From the NCBI GenBank assembly GCA_902554885.1, contig CACDPV010000001.1, forward strand, positions 1 through 64,000: a DNA stretch of 64,000 nucleotides. Reading direction: 5' to 3'. The notes beneath the pieces are model-generated. The model ran no database searches. It had not been told where the DNA came from and saw only the letters and a list, made by a program, of their open reading frames with translations. The DNA is from Paracoccaceae bacterium. Lineage in GTDB: Bacteria > Pseudomonadota > Alphaproteobacteria > Rhodobacterales > Rhodobacteraceae. Of the stretch, positions 1 through 7,053 are shown piece by piece. Each line of letters starts with the position of its first letter. Within the stretch, counting starts at the first letter, position 1. The position numbers were made by a program, and so were the translations under genes.

Positions 1-198
1 GGATGGTTAATTTCGGCTCGTTGGAGTGCTGAAGGAAAGCATTTAGGAGCTGGAATTTATAAAGAGCCAACTGGTGCGTCATGTCAATTATGGGGGATTA
101 CCCAGTGGCGCGTAAGGGCTGGTGTAATTGAGGCGGAGTGGCAGCTGTTCAATGAATTTGACCTTATCATGCAAATAACTAAGGCAAAGCACAATTAG
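1..198 (+). CDS. SnoaL-like (NTF2-fold) protein, 3' end only
   Basis: This is the C-terminal 65 codons of a gene cut by the left edge, read in frame 1 and ending in TAG at 196-198. The visible part has the features of the last strands of a SnoaL/ester cyclase-like domain: 'WLISARWSAEGKH', then 'PTGASCQLWGITQWRVRAG', then 'EEW'-like 'EAEWQLFNEFDL'. The family binds small hydrophobic substrates in a conical NTF2 fold and includes polyketide cyclases and many enzymes of unknown substrate. It lies 42 bases upstream of another SnoaL-like gene in the same orientation, so it is probably part of the same operon. The family call is fair; the substrate is unknown. Confidence 0.6.
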   Translation, partial: GWLISARWSAEGKHLGAGIYKEPTGASCQLWGITQWRVRAGVIEAEWQLFNEFDLIMQITKAKHN

Positions 199-240
199 GG
201 AATTTATAAATACCTCTACTTAAGTTTCGAAAGGAAGAAA

Positions 241-1233
241 ATGGTAGGTTTTAAAAATGTTAAGGATTTAGTGCGTGAATATTACTCACAAATAGATTTA
301 GATCCTTTATCAGCCTCGAAGTATTGCGCGCCGAATGCGCTTTGGAGGGGTTACCATCCATTTAATGAAATCTCTGATCCAAATGAAGTTGCGGAGAGAT
401 TTTGGCTACCTTTAAAACACTCTTTGACGAAGATGCAGCGGCGTATGGATCTGTTCATGGCGGGCGAGAACAAGCTTGAGGCAGGAGGCGTTTGGGTTGC
501 CTCAATGGGTCATTTGATGGGGTTATTTGATAATTCATGGTTAGGAATACCTCCCACACGAAAAATAGCAATGTTGCGTTATGCAGAATTTTTGAGAATT
601 GATAATGGTAAAATTACTGACACGGCTATGTTCTTTGATATCCCTAATTTAATGATGCAAGCCGGGCTACAGCCCTTTCCTGTTCAAACAGGAGCACAGC
701 TCATTCAGCCTGGCCCAATGACCCACGATGGACTTATGTTCAGTGATGCTGAACCTAAAGAAGGATTAAAAACTCTCAAAACAATAGAGTTCATGATTGA
801 CGATATTAGGGATTGGAAAGGTCGAGACGAGGAAGGCCTTTTAGTGGAATTACCGCGAAGTTGGAATGACGATATGATCTGGTGGGGACCAGCGGGTATT
901 GGCGCTGCGTACACTATAGAGCGGTATGCCGAGCAACATGCAGGTCCTTTTCGAGATGGTCTTACCGACAAAATTTTTAACGGCCATGTAGCTCGGATTG
1001 CAGAGGGAAGCTTTGGTGGTTTCTTTGGTTGGGCAAATCTTACTTTAACTCCTGCGGGTGGATTTATGGGTATGCCAGCAACTGGCAAAGCCTCAGATAT
1101 GCGTGTGATTGATATGTATAGAAGGTCAGGTGATAAATTAACTGAAAACTGGATTTTTATCGATCTATTGCATTTTTGGTATAACCAAGGTGTCGATATT
1201 CTTTCTAGGACTACTGGTATTGGACGAGTATAG
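241..1233 (+). CDS. Double SnoaL-like (NTF2-fold) protein
   Basis: A 330-residue protein that appears to hold two NTF2/SnoaL-type domains in tandem, roughly residues 1-150 and 180-325. The first half carries 'CAPNALWRGYHPFNE' and ends with 'IDNGKITDTAMFFDIPNLM'. The second half repeats the plan with 'DKIFNGHVARIAEGSFGGFF', 'GKASDMRVIDMYRRSGDK' and 'ENWIFIDLLHFWYNQ'. Such proteins are usually annotated as polyketide cyclase or ester cyclase, but their reactions are mostly unknown. The ATG follows a purine-rich stretch (AAAGGAAGAAA) directly. It is the second visible gene of a co-directional catabolic operon ending near 6367. It could be a hydratase, isomerase or non-catalytic binding protein. 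Confidence 0.7.
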   Translation: MVGFKNVKDLVREYYSQIDLDPLSASKYCAPNALWRGYHPFNEISDPNEVAERFWLPLKHSLTKMQRRMDLFMAGENKLEAGGVWVASMGHLMGLFDNSWLGIPPTRKIAMLRYAEFLRIDNGKITDTAMFFDIPNLMMQAGLQPFPVQTGAQLIQPGPMTHDGLMFSDAEPKEGLKTLKTIEFMIDDIRDWKGRDEEGLLVELPRSWNDDMIWWGPAGIGAAYTIERYAEQHAGPFRDGLTDKIFNGHVARIAEGSFGGFFGWANLTLTPAGGFMGMPATGKASDMRVIDMYRRSGDKLTENWIFIDLLHFWYNQGVDILSRTTGIGRV

Positions 1234-1289
1234 AAATATCAATATTTTTTGTTTTTTGTTCACTTATTTAAGTGACAAGAGTTTCTGGC

Positions 1290-2159
1290 ATGATTGACGC
1301 ACACCATCATCTCTGGGATCTAAACAAAGTATCGTACCCTTGGCTTGAAGCTAAAGGGGTAGTTCGTTTTTTTGGAGACCCAACACCAATCCAGAGAAAT
1401 TACTTACTCACAGAATTCCGCGAAAATGCGGGAGCGGAGGGTTTTCGAGCCTCAGTGCATATCCAAGTAGGTGCCACTGATCCAGTTGGCGAGGCAGAGT
1501 GGATTGACTCTATTGCTCAGGCCAATCCAGATTGGCCTCTAGTGCAGGTTGTATATTGTGATCTCACATCTAAATCCCTCGATAAAGAATTGGATCTCAT
1601 TCAAAAGATTTCTAGCGTGCGAGGTGTTAGGCAAATTGTTGGGCGTTCGTCTGATGAGGACACTAAAAGCGGTACGAATGATTTATTGATTTCGTCTGCC
1701 TTTCATGATGGTCTCGTTGAGTTGGGTAAACGTAATTTATCTTTCGATTTACAGCTTACACCCGCACTAATTGTGCAGGCATCTAAAGTAATGAGTTCTG
1801 CCCCTGATACAAAAATTGTATTATGCCATGCCGGTAGTCCTTCAGACAGATCTGAGCAAGGATTAGAAAGATGGTCTAAGGATTTGAGACTGTTATCAAG
1901 TATGAGTAATATTTTTTGTAAGCTATCTGGCTTAGGAATGTTCGATCATAATTGGACACCAGGCTCTATTGCTCCAATTGTAAATGAATGCGTTCAGCAA
2001 TTTGGTCCAAGCCGCTGTATGTTTGGTTCCAACTTTCCTGTTGATAGTTTGTATTCAGATTACTCGTTTTTAATGCAAGCTTATCGAAGTATCGTTCCAA
2101 AATTAGATTTTGATATGATTTTCGGTAAAACTGCGGAAAAATTTTATAACATAAATTGA
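1290..2159 (+). CDS. Amidohydrolase 2 family hydrolase (PDC-hydrolase/lactonase-like)
   Basis: A TIM-barrel metal-dependent hydrolase of the group containing 2-pyrone-4,6-dicarboxylate lactonase and sugar lactonases. The N-terminal metal motif 'IDAHHHLWD' is intact, a later His lies in 'VLCHAGSPSD', and the catalytic Asp is expected in 'FGSNFPVDS'. I chose the ATG at 1290, which starts the protein with MIDAHHHLW as is usual; an in-frame GTG at 1272 would add six residues, and neither has a strong ribosome site. In context it probably opens a lactone or hydrolyses an amide or ester intermediate of the operon's pathway. The substrate cannot be read from the sequence. Confidence 0.82.
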   Translation: MIDAHHHLWDLNKVSYPWLEAKGVVRFFGDPTPIQRNYLLTEFRENAGAEGFRASVHIQVGATDPVGEAEWIDSIAQANPDWPLVQVVYCDLTSKSLDKELDLIQKISSVRGVRQIVGRSSDEDTKSGTNDLLISSAFHDGLVELGKRNLSFDLQLTPALIVQASKVMSSAPDTKIVLCHAGSPSDRSEQGLERWSKDLRLLSSMSNIFCKLSGLGMFDHNWTPGSIAPIVNECVQQFGPSRCMFGSNFPVDSLYSDYSFLMQAYRSIVPKLDFDMIFGKTAEKFYNIN

Positions 2160-2171
2160 TAGGATGATGAT

Positions 2172-3143
2172 ATGTCAGCAGCACCAACTGAAATAACAGA
2201 ACGTATCGTTCGCTACGGTGATTTATCACCATGTAAAACAGCATTTATTGATGCTCATACTCCCGGTTCAGATCAAAAAGAAAACTTCACGATTATCGGC
2301 GGTGGGGTCTCAGAAAGTGCTGATCAACATATACATATAAACCTTTCTCATGGATTTAATATTGGTGCGGCTGGTCAACCACCTAGATGCAGAAATTCAT
2401 TACATTCGCATCGAACCGCAGAAGTATTTTTTGTGCTATCTGGTCGTTGGAGGTTCTTTTGGGGCCGGTGGGGCACGGCTGGAGAGGTTGTCTTAGAGGT
2501 GGGCGATATAATTAATATACCTACAGGAATTTTTCGTGGATTTGAGAATATCGGAACGGATTATGGGATGATAATGGCAATACTGGGCGGCGATGATGCG
2601 GGGGGAGGAGTTATTTGGGCGCCTCAAGTAATTGAAGATGCCTCTGACCATGGTCTTATTTTATCGGAAAAAGGCCGTCTGTATGATACTAAAAAGGGTC
2701 AAGCGCTTCCACCTAATGAAAAACCAATGCCTCAACTCACGGATAAAGAACTTTTAAAGTACCCGGAACCATCAACTTTGGAAGTAGTTCCCAACCACGT
2801 AGCGAGATATTGGGATATGGTTTCTTTATCGGATACATCACCCGTCAAAGTGATTGGTGAAACTGGTGTGCTTAAAGATAAGCCAGGTTTTGAGGTTGAA
2901 TTTTTGTCCCGTAACTCAGGCGGTGATAAAATGGAGAAATTAGATCGCAGTGATGTGATTATGCCGGTTAAGGGTCATTGGAAGTTAATTTACGATGGAG
3001 GCTCTTTAACTTTAAATCCGGGAGACACAGTATCAGTTCCTGCTGGTGTACAACATAGAGTAGAACCAGCAATGACAGGTCATTGTTCGTTGTATAGAAT
3101 CCGCGCCACTTCTGATCCAGCTGGCCCAACCTGGAAAGGGTAA
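2172..3143 (+). CDS. Bicupin protein (gentisate dioxygenase-like fold)
   Basis: A 323-residue protein with two cupin barrels. In the first (about residues 45-150) the metal-type motif is 'SLHSHRTAEVFFVLSGRW' followed by 'EVGDIINIPTGIFRGFEN'. The second (about 230-315) has 'MPVKGHWKLIYDGG' and 'NPGDTVSVPAGVQHRVEP' but lacks an HxH motif, so probably only the first barrel binds metal. Two-barrel cupins include gentisate and hydroxynaphthoate ring-cleaving dioxygenases, but also isomerases and binding proteins. A ribosome site (AGGA) lies about 8 bases before the ATG. With its neighbours it may act on an aromatic or enol intermediate; this is inference. Confidence 0.75.
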   Translation: MSAAPTEITERIVRYGDLSPCKTAFIDAHTPGSDQKENFTIIGGGVSESADQHIHINLSHGFNIGAAGQPPRCRNSLHSHRTAEVFFVLSGRWRFFWGRWGTAGEVVLEVGDIINIPTGIFRGFENIGTDYGMIMAILGGDDAGGGVIWAPQVIEDASDHGLILSEKGRLYDTKKGQALPPNEKPMPQLTDKELLKYPEPSTLEVVPNHVARYWDMVSLSDTSPVKVIGETGVLKDKPGFEVEFLSRNSGGDKMEKLDRSDVIMPVKGHWKLIYDGGSLTLNPGDTVSVPAGVQHRVEPAMTGHCSLYRIRATSDPAGPTWKG

Positions 3144-3146
3144 GGA

Positions 3147-4265
3147 ATGGTCATCAAAACGACACATGTGGGCTCTCTGCCACGAACTCAAAAGGTAGTT
3201 GATTTTATTTTTGCCAGAGAAAATAAAATATCTTTTTCTCAGGAAGAATTTGACAAAGCAATGAGTGAGGCTGTTTTAGAAACGGTCAGTAGGCAAGTAA
3301 AGGCGGGAATAAACATCGTTTCAGATGGTGAAACGTCAAAAATTTCATATGCAACTTACGTAAAGGACAGATACACAGGTTTTGATGGAGACAGCCCACG
3401 CAATGCACCAGCGGATTTGCAGCAGTTCCCGTCATTTCTTAAGCGATTGGCGGATGATGGTGGAACCCCGCAGTATTCAAGGCCAATGTGTGTTGGAGAG
3501 GTAAGGTCAAAAGGTCAGGGTGAACTTGAAAAGGATATTGCAAACCTGAAGTCTGCAGTGTCGGCATATGGTGCTGAAAAGGGTTTTATGAATGCAGCCT
3601 CGCCAGGTGTTATTTCTCTCTTTTTACAAAATGATTACTATTCATCGCGTGAAAAATATTTAGAAGCATTGGCTGGTGCAATGAAGGCAGAGTATGAAAC
3701 AATTGTGGCAGCGGGTTTGGACTTGCAGCTTGATTGCCCCGACTTAGCACTCTCGCGCCATATGTTATTTAATGACTTAAGCGATGATGAATTTTTAAAG
3801 GTTGCCGGGTTACATGTAGAAGCCCTCAATTATGCTCTTTCAGATGTTCCGAAAGAGAAAGTTCGTGTTCATATATGTTGGGGTAATTACGAAGGTCCCC
3901 ACGTATGTGATATTCCCATGTCAAAGATGTTTGACACGTTGATGAAAACTGACTCGGGCTATGTATTATTTGAAACATCTAATCCAAGACATGGACATGA
4001 ATGGACAGTTTTTAGGGATCGTAAAGCAGATATACCCGATGATAAAATACTGGTCCCAGGTGTTGTCGATACAACTACAAATTTCGTAGAACACCCAGAT
4101 TTAGTTGCCCAAAGGTTGGAACGTTTTGTAGATATAGTTGGCCGGGAACGAGTTGTTGCTGGTAGTGATTGTGGCTTTGGTACTTTTGCAGGCTTTGGTA
4201 CAGTTGATCCAGAAATTGCTTATGCTAAGCTGGAAAGTCTCTCTCAAGGTGCTCAAAAAGTTTAG
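3147..4265 (+). CDS. MetE C-terminal domain-like zinc methyltransferase
   Basis: A 372-residue single-domain relative of the catalytic half of cobalamin-independent methionine synthase. The zinc ligands of the family are all present: His242 and Cys244 in 'VHICWGNYEGPH', Glu276 in 'LFETSNPRHGHE' and Cys342 in 'VAGSDCGFGT'. The N-terminal half of true MetE (about 750 residues) is absent. Stand-alone relatives of this kind often sit in catabolic clusters and are thought to move alkyl groups between thiols and other carriers. It starts 3 bases after the cupin gene, so the two are translationally close. It may demethylate or transfer a C1 group from a substrate here rather than make methionine; that is inference. 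Confidence 0.82.
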   Translation: MVIKTTHVGSLPRTQKVVDFIFARENKISFSQEEFDKAMSEAVLETVSRQVKAGINIVSDGETSKISYATYVKDRYTGFDGDSPRNAPADLQQFPSFLKRLADDGGTPQYSRPMCVGEVRSKGQGELEKDIANLKSAVSAYGAEKGFMNAASPGVISLFLQNDYYSSREKYLEALAGAMKAEYETIVAAGLDLQLDCPDLALSRHMLFNDLSDDEFLKVAGLHVEALNYALSDVPKEKVRVHICWGNYEGPHVCDIPMSKMFDTLMKTDSGYVLFETSNPRHGHEWTVFRDRKADIPDDKILVPGVVDTTTNFVEHPDLVAQRLERFVDIVGRERVVAGSDCGFGTFAGFGTVDPEIAYAKLESLSQGAQKV

Positions 4266-4267
4266 CA

Positions 4268-4984
4268 ATGGAACAAGTTGTTCTCTTGCCAGGTTTAATG
4301 TGTGATGAACGTTTGTTTGGTCCTATTATAAAACCTCTGAAAAAAAATTATCGTGTTCATACACCGGTAATGGACCGCTTCAAAAGTATGGATGAAATGG
4401 CCAATTTTGTATTAAATTCCATAAGTGGTTCTTTTCATACTGTGGGTTTGTCTATGGGCGGAATTATTGCAATGACGCTTGCGATAAACGACCCAAGCCG
4501 GGTTAAATCTATGATTTTGATGGATACCAGTCCTCATTCTGATAGCGCTAGAAAACAAGCAACTCGGGATATTCAAATAAAATCGCTATCAGAGACTAAA
4601 GATTTGGAGCGATTAGTAGCTGAAGAACTAAAGCCAAATTATGTTTATAATGAGCTGACAAATCAACATGTATTAGATTTATGTATGCAAATGGCCCTGG
4701 ACCTCGGCATTGAAGTATTTGCTAATCAATGTTTGGCGCTCAGAAATAGGCAAAGTCTTACGAACTTACTATCACAAATAAACTGTAGAACCTTAGTATT
4801 GTGCGGTGAACATGATAAGCTTTGCCCTGTAAGTGTGCACGAAGAAATGGTAAACTATATTTCAAATTCTACACTGTCAGTTATTCCAAACTGTGGGCAT
4901 TTACCAATTCTAGAGGAACCTGAGATATGTACAAAAGAAATCGCATCGTTTTTGAATTTGGGATTAGATGAATGTCGCGTATAG
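4268..4984 (+). CDS. Alpha/beta-fold hydrolase
   Basis: A 238-residue alpha/beta hydrolase. The oxyanion region is 'LLPGLMCDERLFGP', the nucleophile Ser62 lies in the elbow 'VGLSMGG', the acid is probably the Asp in 'CGEHDKLCPV', and the catalytic His is in 'PNCGHLPILEEPE'. The size and cap region resemble small esterases and meta-cleavage-product hydrolases such as 3-oxoadipate enol-lactonase. It begins 2 bases after the MetE-like gene and overlaps the next gene by 13 bases, so it is firmly within the operon. It most likely hydrolyses an ester, enol-lactone or carbon-carbon bond in the pathway; which one is unknown. Confidence 0.82.
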   Translation: MEQVVLLPGLMCDERLFGPIIKPLKKNYRVHTPVMDRFKSMDEMANFVLNSISGSFHTVGLSMGGIIAMTLAINDPSRVKSMILMDTSPHSDSARKQATRDIQIKSLSETKDLERLVAEELKPNYVYNELTNQHVLDLCMQMALDLGIEVFANQCLALRNRQSLTNLLSQINCRTLVLCGEHDKLCPVSVHEEMVNYISNSTLSVIPNCGHLPILEEPEICTKEIASFLNLGLDECRV

Positions 4985-5742
4985 GTTCCTTTAAATCTCG
5001 GGTTGTGTCACGTGAACTTATGGTAGGTACGTTTCTTAAAACACCTCATTATGTAATGATTGAGGTATTTGCTCAAAGTGGATTTGATTTTTTATGTTTA
5101 GATGCTGAACATGCACCATTTGACCGACGCGCAATCGATGAATGTATGGCCGTTTCCCGCGCATTAGATTTTCCCGTTCTAGTAAGGGTTGGAGATGCTA
5201 GTAACCCAGAGATTTTATCGGCGATAGATTGTGGGGCTGTTGGTATTGTTGCACCTCACATCGAAACATTGTCTCAAGCTGAAGAATTGGCAAAGGCTGC
5301 AAGATTTGGTCTTGGTGGGAGAGGATATGCTGGTTCAACTCGATGGGCTGGTTATGCAACAAAAAAAATGCCTGATTTGCTGGCTCAGTCACAGGACGAA
5401 ACAGTCGTGATTGCTCAAATAGAGGAACCAGCTGCAGTTGAGATTGCAGACTCAATTGCAAGAATTGAAGGAATAGATGGGCTTTTTGCAGGTCCAGCTG
5501 ATCTATCTGTGGGCATGGGTTATAAAAATCAGGACTCAAACGAGTTAAAAGCAGCGTTGAAAAAAGTCGGTTCAGCAGCGAAAGAGAATGGTAAGGGGTA
5601 TGCAAGTTTTATTGGTGATGCAGATCAAGCCAAATCTTGGGCAGAGGACTATGGCGTAAATATATTTTTTGTTGGCTCAGAGCACAGCTTTATAAGAAAC
5701 AAAGCGAATGAAATTTCACTTCGGGTCAAGGAAATCTCGTAA
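4972..5742 (+). CDS. HpcH/HpaI family aldolase/citrate lyase
   Basis: A 256-residue class II, metal-dependent pyruvate aldolase of the HpaI/GarL type. The expected active-site landmarks are present: the base His47 in 'LDAEHAPFD', the Arg of 'VLVRVGD', the metal Glu in 'AQIEEPAAV' and the Asp in 'LFAGPADLSVGMG'. Family members split 4-hydroxy-2-oxo acids into pyruvate or oxaloacetate plus an aldehyde, typically as the last step of aromatic or sugar-acid breakdown. The start overlaps the hydrolase gene by 13 bases. This is the strongest sign that the operon ends in central metabolism. The exact aldehyde product cannot be inferred. Confidence 0.88.
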   Translation: MSRIGSFKSRVVSRELMVGTFLKTPHYVMIEVFAQSGFDFLCLDAEHAPFDRRAIDECMAVSRALDFPVLVRVGDASNPEILSAIDCGAVGIVAPHIETLSQAEELAKAARFGLGGRGYAGSTRWAGYATKKMPDLLAQSQDETVVIAQIEEPAAVEIADSIARIEGIDGLFAGPADLSVGMGYKNQDSNELKAALKKVGSAAKENGKGYASFIGDADQAKSWAEDYGVNIFFVGSEHSFIRNKANEISLRVKEIS

Positions 5743-5758
5743 AAATAGGAGGTGTTTT

Positions 5759-6367
5759 ATGTATTATGACCCTAGTGAAGGACATGGGCTACCCCACAAT
5801 CCATTAAACGCAATTGTATCTCCTCGACCAATTGGTTGGATTTCAACCCGAAGTTATGAAGGTATTGATAATTTAGCACCATATTCTTTTTTTAATGCTG
5901 TTGCTTATACACCCCCCCAAGTTATGTTCTCAGCGACCTCTTCAAAAGTGGACCAGGATGGTACTAAAGATACGGTGGCTAATATCCGCGAAACAGGCGT
6001 TTTCTGTGTCAATATAGTTTCGGAGCAGCAAATTTCTGTAATGAATAAATCATCTCAGGCCCTCTCCAAGGAAATTGATGAGTTTGAATTTTCCGGTATT
6101 AAGAAGCAGGAATGTACGGCCATAAATTGTCCAATAGTAGCGGGTGGCCCAGCTGCATTAGAGTGTAAATTGACGGAAATTATTAAATTATCAGGTGAAG
6201 CAAATTTTGCTGTTTTTGGGGAGGTTATCGGGATCCATATGAGAGATGATTGTATAATAGACGGCCGTTTTGAAATAAAGATGTACAATCCAGTTTCTCG
6301 GCTTGGTTACCGAGATTATGCAATTATAAAAGATCACTTTGAACTTAAGCGTCCTGATGATATTTGA
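5759..6367 (+). CDS. Flavin reductase-like (DIM6/NTAB) FMN-binding protein
   Basis: A 202-residue FMN-binding split-barrel protein. Family landmarks are 'NPLNAIVSPRPIGWISTR', 'APYSFFNAVAYTPPQVMFSA' and 'KDTVANIRETGVFCVNIVS'. I placed the start at ATG 5759 because a strong ribosome site AGGAGGT (5747-5753) sits 5 bases before it; an upstream in-frame ATG at 5708 would overlap the aldolase gene by 35 bases. Members supply reduced flavin to two-component monooxygenases or act as oxidoreductases themselves. No partner monooxygenase is visible in the window, so it may serve an enzyme encoded upstream or act alone. It is the last gene of the operon. Confidence 0.85.
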   Translation: MYYDPSEGHGLPHNPLNAIVSPRPIGWISTRSYEGIDNLAPYSFFNAVAYTPPQVMFSATSSKVDQDGTKDTVANIRETGVFCVNIVSEQQISVMNKSSQALSKEIDEFEFSGIKKQECTAINCPIVAGGPAALECKLTEIIKLSGEANFAVFGEVIGIHMRDDCIIDGRFEIKMYNPVSRLGYRDYAIIKDHFELKRPDDI

Positions 6368-6372
6368 AGGTG

Positions 6373-6936
6373 TTACAAGCTATCGCGTTGGCTTGTAATC
6401 TCCTCAATTGCTTCAGAAATGTGCTCCTGTTGGATATTGTATGCCCCTATATTAACTCTTATTCTATGGGCTCTAATCATAATATCAGCGAGCCTGCTAC
6501 CTTCTGGTATAACAAAGGTGTAATAGGCCAATTCAATTAGTAGACCTAGTGGATCTCTAAAGTATATTGACTTCATAAATCCCCGATCCTTGGGGCCGGT
6601 ATATGCGATTTGGCGTTCCTTTAAACGACTTTCAACTTGCTCGAATACGGCCTGGCTCAATTCGAAAGCTACATGATGCACCGCACCAGTTTCCTGAGAA
6701 ACTTTCTTATTTATATCTTTTCGTTTTTCGTCTGTAAAAATTGTAATTAACCGTCCGTCGCCAGGATCAAAATAAAGATGAGATTCATCAGTGTTATCTA
6801 AATTTGGCTGTTCAAAGATAAAAGGCATACCAAGGACACCTTGCCAGAAGTCTATGGAAATTTCTCGAGTGGCTCCAACCAACGTTATATGGTGAATACC
6901 TTGTGTTGGAATAGTTGCTAGAGTCTTATTTGGCAC
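6373..6936 (-). CDS. VOC family protein (glyoxalase/extradiol dioxygenase-like)
   Basis: A 187-residue vicinal-oxygen-chelate protein with the paired beta-alpha-beta-beta-beta modules. Likely metal ligands are a His in 'QGIHHITLVG', a His in 'GAVHHVAFEL' and the Glu in 'GLLIELAYYTF', the usual 2-His-1-Glu set. It ends 5 bases from the flavin reductase stop and is convergent with the operon. The family includes ring-cleaving dioxygenases and glyoxalase-like isomerases. The placement beside the operon and a TRAP transporter suggests a part in the same pathway, but it has its own transcription from the other strand. Confidence 0.8.
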   Translation of the reverse strand: MPNKTLATIPTQGIHHITLVGATREISIDFWQGVLGMPFIFEQPNLDNTDESHLYFDPGDGRLITIFTDEKRKDINKKVSQETGAVHHVAFELSQAVFEQVESRLKERQIAYTGPKDRGFMKSIYFRDPLGLLIELAYYTFVIPEGSRLADIMIRAHRIRVNIGAYNIQQEHISEAIEEITSQRDSL

Positions 6937-7053
6937 TTTTATCCTGCTTGATTTTAAATAGATTAAAATTAGTTATCAGACTTGAATTTGGTACAAGTTA
7001 CTGGAGCATTTAATAAAGCACTAAATTATCCATCGTACCAAATATGGTGAATT

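Noticed and set aside
3100-3150. SAM or cobalamin riboswitch ahead of the MetE-like gene
   Set aside because: Only 3 bases separate it from the cupin gene, so there is no leader to hold a riboswitch.
5708-5758. Upstream ATG for the flavin reductase-like gene
   Set aside because: It would overlap the aldolase gene and add a basic tail unlike the family; the AGGAGGT before 5759 fixes the start there.
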